Below, one piece after another: positions 19,573 through 27,700 of a DNA stretch of 40,613 nt (positions are counted from its first letter, which is position 1; each line of letters opens with the position of its first letter). The position numbers and the translations under genes are program-made. The notes below the pieces were generated by a model. The model was not told the origin of the DNA. It did not search any database and saw nothing but the letters and a program-made list of their open reading frames with translations. Source of the stretch: Verrucomicrobiales bacterium (GTDB lineage: Bacteria > Verrucomicrobiota > Verrucomicrobiia > Verrucomicrobiales > V1-33); assembly GCA_028293125.1 (NCBI GenBank), contig JAQGPJ010000095.1, positions 1 through 40,613 on the forward strand. The letters run 5' to 3'.

Positions 19573-20203
19573 GGGATTTTTGAAAATTTTTGCAGAGGAA
19601 TATTTCGAGCTCCCTTTCAGCGGCAACACCCAGCGTCGCCAAAACAATACTGGAGGAAGGAAGCGTGGCCATACGGATTCTTTCAGCTCTCAAATTTTTG
19701 GTTTCGAACCTTTCCTGGGGCGGCCTTTCAGGGTCAAAACTGCAACAATTTCTTATTTAAAATATGAAATCAGGGCAACTTACCAATGAGCCCTGCCAAG
19801 CTATCCGAGGCTGCCTGTAATGTTGAAAACACGGATTCAAGGCCTTCAGAACCGCTCTCCCCAAACCGGACTTTTGGCATTGCTTACACAGGGCTGACCG
19901 GTTTCCTTTATTTGAAGCCATGCCATTTTCACGATTGCCACGGGCAGGCCGGCATCAGTTCGCCTCTGCGGCAGGCAGGTCTCTCAAGCCTGCCTAGCAG
20001 CTGCTAAAAATAATTATGAGTAACATTGAACAGATTCTCAAAACTGTAAAGTATATTTTAAAATAAGGAGCTTTTAATATTTTTTTTACTGGAAAATCAT
20101 TTTTTCCGCTATAGCGGACTCCGACCGGGATTTATAAGGAGGAAGTTCCGCGCGCACGCCCACCCCAGGCTTTTCCCGGTCCGGAATTTTCCTTAAAAAC
20201 AAC
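19573..20203. other. Gene-free region between the tRNA promoter and the kinase gene
   Basis: No convincing gene is seen; the open frames here lack coding character. The right half becomes AT-rich (about 20,010-20,105). AGGCAGG and CCTGCCT (near 19,973-19,996) form a 7-bp hairpin followed by AGCAGCTGCT, itself a palindrome. A 14-bp palindrome sits at 20105-20118. The promoter of the downstream kinase probably lies in the AT-rich part. Confidence 0.5.
20105..20118. promoter_or_regulatory. 14-bp perfect palindrome, possible operator
   Basis: TCCGCTATAGCGGA is fully self-complementary, lies in an AT-rich upstream region 85 bases before the kinase start at 20204, and contains TATA at its centre. 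It could be a dimeric regulator site. No known regulator consensus was matched. Confidence 0.35.
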
Positions 20204-22504
20204 ATGCCCGGCTCTGAAACCTCCGAGAACGTTCCGCTGCTGCCAGCCCCGCCGCCATCCTCCCCGGATCACACTGCGGAAATGCCAGGGAAGGAGATGG
20301 ACAATTTTGTGCCGCCCCATGGACACCACCGGCAGCCGGTGGTGGGCTTGGGAGGCTCGGCGGGGGCACTGCAGGAGGAGCTGGAGCAGACCCGCCAGGG
20401 GCTGCGCGACACCGAGGAGCAGCACCGGGCCTCCATCGAGGAGATGAAGGCCGGCAGCGAGGAGCTGCAGACTGTCAACCAGGAGCTCAAAAGCCACGTG
20501 GATGAACTCAGCCAGAGCAACACTGACCTGCGGAACCTTATGGCGGCCACGGATATCGCCACCGTGTTTCTTGACCGCGACCTGCGCATCAAGCACTACA
20601 CGCCCAGCGCGGCCACCCTTTTTAATTTCATCCCCGGCGATTTGGGCCGTCCGCTCCTTGATCTGACCCACCGGCTGGATTATCCAAGTATCGACGCCGA
20701 CGCGCACCAGGTGCTGGAGACCCTCGCCCCCGCGGAGCGGGAGGTGCAGGCGGGGGATCGCTGGTATCTGGCCAGACTTCAGCCTTGCCGCACCGTGGAG
20801 GACGGCATCGGGGGCGTGGTGCTCACCTTTGTGGACATCACCGAGCGCCGGGCGGCGGAGGAGAGACTAAGGCTGAACGAGCAGTGCCTCCGCAGCCTGG
20901 TGGAATCGCATGCGCAGGCGGTCTGGGAAACCGACCCTGCGGGGCTGATGGTGAAAGACTGCCCCTCCTGGCGGGCTTGCACCGGGCAGAGTTTCGAGGA
21001 ATGGACCGGCAGCGGCTGGTTGAATGCGGTGCACCCTGATGACCGGGAATATGCCGGCCATCAATGGCGGAAGGCGGTGGAAGCGCAGCGGAATGTCAAT
21101 ACGGAGTTCCGTCTGCGGCATGCGGAAAGCGGCGGCTGGCGCTGGATTAACACACGTGCCTCGCCCATACTTTCCCCGGAGGGGACGGTCCTGAAATGGA
21201 GCGGTATGAGCATCGATATCCACGCCCGCAAGGAAACGGAGGAGGCGATGGCGGCGGATTTGCTCGCCATGCAGGTGCTGCGCGAACTCGGCATGCGGCT
21301 GATTCCGGAAACGGAGATTCCATCCTTTTACGCGGAGGTGAATGCGGCAGCCATCCAATTCACCGGCGCGGACGCGGGAACAGTGCAGATTTCCGATCCC
21401 CACACCGGTGAACTGGTCATGCTGGCCAGCCACGGTTTCCCACCCGGCCACCAGGAGCGTTTCAGCCGTATGAATGCCACCGGCATCACTCTCTGCGGGA
21501 TGGCGTTGGCATCGGAGCAGAGGACTGTCATTGATTTTGACGATTCAAACCTGGAGGATCCTGAAGGAAACCTGCGCTGGCACGTGGAGGCCGGGTATCT
21601 CTCCGCGCAGTCCACACCCCTGCTGACCCGGTCCGGCAGGCCCATCGGCATGATCTCCACCCACTGGCGCACCCGCCGCCGTCTGACGGACCGGGAGAGC
21701 CGTCATCTGGATCTGCTGGCGCGGCAGGCGGCGGATGTCATTGAGCAGCGCCAGGCCTTCACGGAGATCCAGGCCGCGCATCAGGAGGTGGAGAGCGCAG
21801 GCCGGGCCAAGGACCACTTTCTGGCAGTCCTGAGCCATGAACTGCGCACGCCGCTCACTCCGGTGCTGCTGGCTCTGGATCATATTCTGCACGGGGATTC
21901 CTCTTTGACGCCGTTCATGCGCGGATCGCTGGAGATGGCCCTGCGCAATGTCGGGCTGCAGGTGCAGCTGATTGATGACCTGCTGGACATGACCCGCATC
22001 ACCCAGGGAAAGCTGGAAATTGCGCGCTGCCGGACGGATGTGCACAAAGTTTTGGAGAAGACGCTGGAAATCTGCCAGCCCGATCTGCTGGCTAAAAGAC
22101 ACCATCCGGAAGTGGACACCGCAGCGCCTGCCCATTGGCTGGAGGGCGATGCCACACGCCTGCTGCAGCTGTTCTGGAATCTGATCAAAAACGCCTGCAA
22201 GTTCACACCGCCGGGCGGCACTGTCAGCCTTGCCTCACGCAATCCCCGGCCGGGAGTGATCGAAATAACGGTCACAGACACCGGCATGGGGATAAAACCG
22301 GAGGCGCTGGAGCGTATCTTCGAACCGTTCACCCAGGCGGACAGCCAGGTGGGCAGGAGGTTTGGCGGGCTCGGGCTGGGACTGGCCATCTGCAAAGCCA
22401 TCACGGAAGCTCACAAAGGCACCCTGCGCGCAGATAATAGCGGGACTGGAAAAGGCGCGGTTTTCACCGTCACCCTGCCAGTGCTTCCGGTTGACGAACC
22501 CTGA
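20204..22504 (+). CDS. PAS/GAF histidine kinase with a remnant CheB N-terminus (internal domain deletion)
   Basis: This is a cytoplasmic sensor histidine kinase of 766 residues. Residues 45-57 (PVVGLGGSAGALQ) match the first strand and active-site loop of a CheB methylesterase domain. The sequence then passes directly into a coiled coil (about 58-110: EELEQTRQGL, EELQTVNQELK) that in full-length relatives comes after both CheB and CheR. Next are a PAS domain (about 112-215, VFLDRDLRIKHYTPSA), a second PAS (about 225-342, HPDDREYAG), a GAF domain (about 355-515), HisKA with His545 in SHELRTPLTP, and an HATPase with N (NLIKNACKF), G1 (DTGMGI) and G2 (GGLGLGLAI) boxes. No membrane segment or receiver domain is present. 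It closely parallels the large kinase at 24792, so it is probably a shortened paralogue whose partner regulator is unknown. Confidence 0.93.
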   Translation: MPGSETSENVPLLPAPPPSSPDHTAEMPGKEMDNFVPPHGHHRQPVVGLGGSAGALQEELEQTRQGLRDTEEQHRASIEEMKAGSEELQTVNQELKSHVDELSQSNTDLRNLMAATDIATVFLDRDLRIKHYTPSAATLFNFIPGDLGRPLLDLTHRLDYPSIDADAHQVLETLAPAEREVQAGDRWYLARLQPCRTVEDGIGGVVLTFVDITERRAAEERLRLNEQCLRSLVESHAQAVWETDPAGLMVKDCPSWRACTGQSFEEWTGSGWLNAVHPDDREYAGHQWRKAVEAQRNVNTEFRLRHAESGGWRWINTRASPILSPEGTVLKWSGMSIDIHARKETEEAMAADLLAMQVLRELGMRLIPETEIPSFYAEVNAAAIQFTGADAGTVQISDPHTGELVMLASHGFPPGHQERFSRMNATGITLCGMALASEQRTVIDFDDSNLEDPEGNLRWHVEAGYLSAQSTPLLTRSGRPIGMISTHWRTRRRLTDRESRHLDLLARQAADVIEQRQAFTEIQAAHQEVESAGRAKDHFLAVLSHELRTPLTPVLLALDHILHGDSSLTPFMRGSLEMALRNVGLQVQLIDDLLDMTRITQGKLEIARCRTDVHKVLEKTLEICQPDLLAKRHHPEVDTAAPAHWLEGDATRLLQLFWNLIKNACKFTPPGGTVSLASRNPRPGVIEITVTDTGMGIKPEALERIFEPFTQADSQVGRRFGGLGLGLAICKAITEAHKGTLRADNSGTGKGAVFTVTLPVLPVDEP

Positions 22505-22525
22505 ATTGGCCCGGGTGCCTTCTTC

Positions 22526-22545
22526 AGCCTCCGCAGGCTTTCGTT
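22526..22545 (+). terminator. Weak hairpin after the kinase gene
   Basis: AGCCT (22526-22530) and AGGCT (22535-22539) form a 5-bp stem with a CCGC loop, followed by TTCGTTAA, 22 bases after the kinase stop. The stem and T-run are short, so it is a weak candidate. Confidence 0.3.
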
Positions 22546-22573
22546 AATATTTGAAAATCCACTTCAATTGCAA

Positions 22574-22621
22574 ATTGCAACAAAGCCATGGCAGATTGCA
22601 ACAAAGCCATGGCAGATTGCA
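22574..22621. repeat. 21-bp tandem repeat, two perfect copies plus a partial
   Basis: The unit ATTGCAACAAAGCCATGGCAG occurs at 22574-22594 and again at 22595-22615, followed by ATTGCA (22616-22621). Each copy contains the palindrome GCCATGGC. It lies between the kinase and the small gene at 22728, where it could be a regulator-binding array or replication slippage. Confidence 0.85.
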
Positions 22622-22727
22622 TGATATGGTGTCCCTGAATCGAGTTTTTCCCCCATAGTTTCAGCTAAACACCTTCCGGCAAGGTTTCCGCTATGCAATC
22701 CATGGCTCTTAATAAAAAATTCACCTT

Positions 22728-23165
22728 ATGGAAACCTTCGTACCGACTCGCCAGGAACTTTCCGCCGCGGAGACCGCTCCTCTGCACTTTGTCAGTTTTG
22801 ATATGAACCGCAGGCGGTGCGTGTTTGGACCTTTTCTGTCCATTCAGGAAGCCCGGCACCGATGCAGTCTTTACAGCGGAGAGCGGTCCTTGGCGGACAA
22901 TTTCTGCATCATCAGCAGCTGCCTTCCCCGGTTGTGGCTTGTGTCCGAGGAAAAGGACCACGGAGATCCCTGCTACCATGGGCCCTTTGTGCGGCAGCTG
23001 GATGCGGTGCAGTTCCGTACGGAGTTCCAAGGCGGTTCCCGGATCCATGAAATTTGGAGGGACGGAAATTCGGTTCTGATGGACGGGCTGCCCGCCCGGC
23101 TGCCCGACCCGCCCTGCCTGCGCAAAAAGATGCTCGCAGCCGGCAGGGTGCCTATCCCCGCATAA
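22728..23165 (+). CDS. Hypothetical protein (145 aa)
   Basis: The function is unknown and no family was recognised. The ATG at 22728 has no clear Shine-Dalgarno sequence. The protein appears soluble and has six cysteines (for example RRRCVFGPF, RHRCSLY, DNFCIISSCLP, PCYHGPF and PPCLRKK), an unusual content for this window. The N-terminal part (LHFVSFDMNRRRCVFGPFLS) suggests a beta-strand pair followed by a helix (IQEARHRCSLY). The promoter region upstream holds the 21-bp tandem repeat. The gene may be real and lineage-specific; support is moderate. Confidence 0.5.
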   Translation: METFVPTRQELSAAETAPLHFVSFDMNRRRCVFGPFLSIQEARHRCSLYSGERSLADNFCIISSCLPRLWLVSEEKDHGDPCYHGPFVRQLDAVQFRTEFQGGSRIHEIWRDGNSVLMDGLPARLPDPPCLRKKMLAAGRVPIPA

Positions 23166-23582
23166 GAAAGCCTTTGCCGGAGTATGGGGGTGGTCACTTT
23201 TCAGGCTGCCGGAATTGAATGATTGGCAACTGCCGGGCTGAGGTCCGAAAAGAGAAGCAGTCGGGCTTCCCGGCGGCGTGATCCCGCATTCCGGCGCATA
23301 TCCTGCCTGGCTTGCCAAGGACCTCTTCCCGGCATGCAGGCACCCCGGTTTACGACCAAGGGTACCCACAGCCCGCCTGCACCAGAAAATCTGGTGCTCC
23401 GCAGCGGCTGCAGACATTCCCAGCTATGGAGGACGCCAGAACCACATCCATGCGAATCCGGCACACGACCATGAATTCAAAGTCCTCTTTTGCATAAACG
23501 CTTCAGAGACTCAGGGGAATTGAGGCTTCGGAATCCACAGACGGAGTATCGGGGGGGAAACAGAGCGGCCGGCCGCACGGTT
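23166..23582. other. Gene-free spacer with a hairpin
   Basis: No convincing gene is seen between the plus-strand gene ending at 23165 and the minus-strand DUF892 gene ending at 23583. GCACCAGA (23379-23386) and TCTGGTGC (23390-23397) form an 8-bp stem with an AAA loop and no T-run. A G-rich patch (GGGGGGG near 23,552) follows. Confidence 0.45.
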
Positions 23583-24077
23583 TCAGACCTCCGCCGGCAT
23601 GGAATGGATGTAACTGGCAACCACAGTGGGCAGATTGTCCTTCAGCCACGCGGCCATCCGCTCCTCGTCGGGGATGATGCGGCTGCACACCGCCGCGATC
23701 TGATGCTGTCCCAGTTCCAGCGCAGCCGCTTTCAGCGCCTGATAGCAGGCGATTTCAAAATGCTCGCTGGCATAGGCGGCCAGCAGATCCTTGACCCGCT
23801 CGTCCTGGGCGAATTTAGTGCCCAGCCCTTTGACGGTCTCAGCGGCCTCGGCAATGCCGGTTTTGATCATGGAGGTGTCCGTCCCCAGTGACTCCAGGCA
23901 GGCTTTGACCGACTCGGCATGCTGGCGGGTCTCCTCCAGGTGCACCGCGGCTTTCTCCCGCACGGAGGCGTGCAGGGTGTCGTTGTCCGCCTGTTTGCGG
24001 AGTGCGATCTCAAGCCCGCGCTCCATGGCGTAGGCGTCGCGCAGCCAGTCGATCAGAGTATCCAGATTGTTTGCCAT
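23583..24077 (-). CDS. Ferritin-like DUF892 (YciE/YciF family) protein
   Basis: This is a four-helix ferritin-like protein of the DUF892 family, which is linked to stress responses in several bacteria; a diiron site is expected but the reaction is not established. The ATG at 24077 (MANNLDTLIDWLRDAYAMERGL) gives the family N-terminus; the longer frame to 24476 is unlike the family. Likely metal ligands are present: Glu19 in AMERG, HLEETRQH (residues 46-53), the ASEHFEIACY motif (about 103-112) and the PDEER acid pair (136-140). The length of 164 residues is normal. It is divergent from the large CheB/CheR kinase, across a 714-base gap. A second, more diverged copy lies at 34092-34595. Confidence 0.92.
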   Translation of the reverse strand: MANNLDTLIDWLRDAYAMERGLEIALRKQADNDTLHASVREKAAVHLEETRQHAESVKACLESLGTDTSMIKTGIAEAAETVKGLGTKFAQDERVKDLLAAYASEHFEIACYQALKAAALELGQHQIAAVCSRIIPDEERMAAWLKDNLPTVVASYIHSMPAEV

Positions 24078-24791
24078 AATGTTGGAATTTGAAGTTAGGT
24101 CCGCAGTGCCCGGCGGACGACTCATGCCATGCACGAGCCGCGCCTCAAAAGTCCACGGGGGAAGTGCCTGTCCGCAGCCATCCCTGCCGTGCGGAATGCC
24201 AGATTCCACCCTCCCGATCATGCGGAATGCCTTTTTGGCGATGCAGGAACTGCTGAGGGGACCTGAAGCCTCCTGCAAGTCCCTGAGTATCAGGCTCGCC
24301 GCTCCAGGCCAAGGAAAATCCAGCATAACCCGCTTCGCTCGCCTCCGGCACTTAATCCGATTTTCCCTGGCCCTCCGTTCTGAGCCTGATGGGACGTCAT
24401 TATCGGATTTCACGGGGTGAAATGCCCTTTTGAAGGGCCTTTCAGGCGATTCCCTGCTGACCTTCACTCCCATCACCTTGATTCAGAGCTCCACTCATTC
24501 CCGTTACGCCGCCTTTTTTACCTTGCCACACCGACGTCGGACAGTCAGGATTTTCAGAACCTTCCGCACTGCGCAACTCATCATGAGGCCAATCCTCTTC
24601 AATGTTCCATGCTTCGAGCCTTCACGGAAAAGGTTTCCGTGTCCTGCCCTTTGAGGTGTCAGGCACTGAATCTGAAGATCGGAGGGGATGCCGGGCCGGG
24701 TGTCAGGATGCATGACGGAAATTTTTTCCACTCTGGAAACACTTTTTACTTACAGGCGGCTTTACCGCCACAAAGTTCGTTTGAAAAATTT
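24078..24791. other. Divergent intergenic region before the CheB/CheR kinase
   Basis: No convincing gene is seen. The kinase frame is open through much of it, but the translated residues (24417-24791) do not resemble any kinase N-terminus. GGCGG-CTTTA-CCGCC (24756-24770) is a short hairpin just upstream of the chosen start. It should hold promoters for both the DUF892 gene and the kinase. Confidence 0.5.
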
Positions 24792-27700
24792 ATGAGCGAT
24801 GCTGCCCGTCCTCCCCGGAGAAAGTCCAACCGTGGCAAAAAGCCAGAGTCCTCCGGAAAAATTGATTCTCCTCCTCCGGCTTCCCCGGATGCCGGGGAGC
24901 AGATGACCGCATACAATGGGGACCTGCTCAGCTATCAAACGCTGCCGGTGGTGGCCCTTGGAGGGTCGGCGGGCAGCATCCAGGCACTAAGGGAGTTTTT
25001 CGCACGCACACCCGCCGTCACCGGCTCCGCCTATGTGGTCATTATGCATTTGGCACCGGGACATGTGAGCATAATGCCCGAGCTGCTTCAGGGACAGACG
25101 GCAATGAAGGTGCAGACTGCGGAGGATTCCACGGAGTTGCAGCCCGACACAGTGTATCTGATTCCGCCTGGCAGTTTCCTGATGGTGAGCGGCAGCCGTC
25201 TCCGCCTCACCGAACTTGAGCCGGAGTATGGCAAGCGTGTGGTGGTGGATCTGTTTTTCCGCTCACTGGCCGATTCCCACGGGCCCCGCGCCACAGCGGT
25301 GGTGCTCAGCGGCATTGACAGCGACGGAGCCATCGGCATCAAGCGGATCAAGGAGCGCGGGGGGCTGACCATCGTGCAGGATCCCCAGGAGGCGGAGTTC
25401 AGCAGCATGCCGAACTCCGCCATCGCCACCGGCATGGTGGACTGGATTCTGCCTGTGGCCATCATGCCGGCCCGCATTCACAGCTACCGCGAGCGGGGGA
25501 CGAGGGTCCAGCTTCCGCCGGAGGAGGGCCCTCAGCCGGGAAAATCCGCTGGACCGGCTCCTGACCATCCCGAGACGCTGCTGCATGAGGTGCTGGTTTT
25601 CCTGCGGATGCGGACCGGGAAGGACTTCAGTCATTACAAGCGCACGGTTTTTCTACATCGTGTTTCACACCGCATGCAGATCAGCGGCATGGAGCATCTG
25701 GCGGACTATCTGAATTATCTGCGGACCTTTCCCGGAGAGGCCGGTGTTCTGGTCCAGGATCTGCTGGTCCCCGCCACCAATTTTTTCCGTGACCGGGAGT
25801 CATTCCAAGTACTGGAATCCCATATCCCGGAGCTTTTCCGGGATAAAAAGCCGGGTGACACGGTGCGGGTCTGGTGCCCGGCCTGCGCCACCGGGGAGGA
25901 GGCTTACTCCATGGCCATCCTTCTGCTGGAGCATGCAGGGAAGCTTGAGGCGCCGCCCATCCTGCAGGTGTTCGGATGCGATCTGAACAAGGAGGCCATT
26001 CAAACCGCGCGGGCCGGGTTTTACCCCGAAACGATAGCGACGGACATCAATGAGGAGCGGCTCCACCGCTTTTTCAGAAAGGAGGACAACGGTTACCGGG
26101 CTCTTCCCGAACTGCGGGAAATGATCCTCTTTGCCGCGCATGATCTTTTGAAGGATGCCCCTTTCTCGCGCATGGATCTTATCTCCTGCCGCAATCTGTT
26201 CATTTATTTCAACCATGATGCCCAGGCCAAAGCGCTGGAGATTTTCCATTTCGCTTTCAGGCCAGGCGGACTTCTGTTTCTGGGTCCTGCCGAAACGCCT
26301 GAGGAGCGGAGCACGCTGTTTCAGCCATTGAACAGCAGGCACCGGCTTTATCAGCAGCGCCCGGCCGAGCGGTACAGGGCTCCCCTGCCCACAGGCCTGA
26401 GCGAGAACACCATCCAGCGGGTGTTCCATGAGCATGAGCGCCTGAAAAAATTTTCGGCCACCCTGCCCGGCCGCTCCTTCACCGCCTGCCCGCCGGCAGT
26501 TGAGGGCGGAATGCGCGCGGGCGGTGACGGCATGGACCGGCTGGATCTGCACTTCAGGCTTTTGGCCCGCTTTGGGCCCCCCTCACTGCTGGTGAATGCG
26601 GACCACGATGTGGTGCATCTTTCGGAGAATGTGCACCCTTTTCTCCAGATTCCGGAAGGGGAACCGACCCGGAGCCTGATGGCCCTGGTCCATCCCATGC
26701 TCCGTCTCCATTTGCGGGCGGGTCTGCTGCGGGCTGCGGAGACGGGAGAGCCTGTGGAAATTCCGCAGTGTCCCTTGGACCTGCCCGGCGGTCCGGGGAT
26801 GGTCAGCATACGCCTCTTTCCAGGCGGCCGGACAGCCCCCGGCCATCTGCTGATTCTTTTTGAGGCGCACACCGCTGATCCCGCCACCCGGACAGCCACA
26901 GCCGGCTCCGGGCCGCCGCAGGAAACGCTTGGACCGGAAGCGGTGGTGCATCAGCTGGAGCGGGAGGTTGTCCGGCTCAATGCCGACCTGCGGGCCACCG
27001 TGGAACAGTATGAATGCACCAATGAGGAGTTGAAAGCCAGCAATGAGGAGTTGCAAGCCGCCAACGAGGAGTTGCGCAGCGTGGGGGAGGAGCTGGAGAC
27101 CAGCCGGGAGGAGCTGCAGAGCATCAATGAAGAGCTCACGACCCTTAATGAGGAGTTCCGCAACCGTGCCGAGGAGCTGGCAAGTGCCAACTCCGATCTG
27201 CTGAATCTGATGAATGCCACCCGGATCCCCACGGTGTTTCTGGACCGAGGACTGCAGGTGATGCGCTATACCCCCTCCGCGGCCCCTCTTTTCAATTTCA
27301 TTTCCGGCGATGTGGGCCGTCCAATCACCCACCTTAGGCGACGGCCGCACTATCCGGAAATGCCCAGTGATGCCGGGCAGGTGCTGCGCACGCTGGAGCC
27401 GGTGGAGCGGGAAATCCAGGACGGAGAGCGCTGGCTGCTGGCGCGGGTGATGCCCTACCGCACGGTGGAGGACCGTATTGCCGGCGTGGTGCTGAGCTTT
27501 GTGGACATCACCGCGCGGCGGAATGCGGAGATGGCATTGCGGCGCAGTGAGGAGATGTTCTCCGCCCTGATCGAAAATGCCCCGTTCGGAGTTTACCTCG
27601 TGGATTCCCGATTCCATCTGTGCACCGTCAATGCCGGCTCCCGCGCCATGTTCCAAGGCATCGAGCCGCTTATCGGACGTGATTTCAGTGAAATCCTGCG

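Noticed and set aside
19505-20007. Two plus-strand frames of 94 and 73 codons
   Set aside because: They cover the tRNA promoter and an AT-rich spacer, have no coding pattern and no ribosome sites.
24417-24791. N-terminal extension of the large kinase to 24417
   Set aside because: The extra 125 residues are Ser/His/Phe-rich without pattern and the region is intergenic in character; the ATG at 24792 directly precedes a normal linker to CheB.
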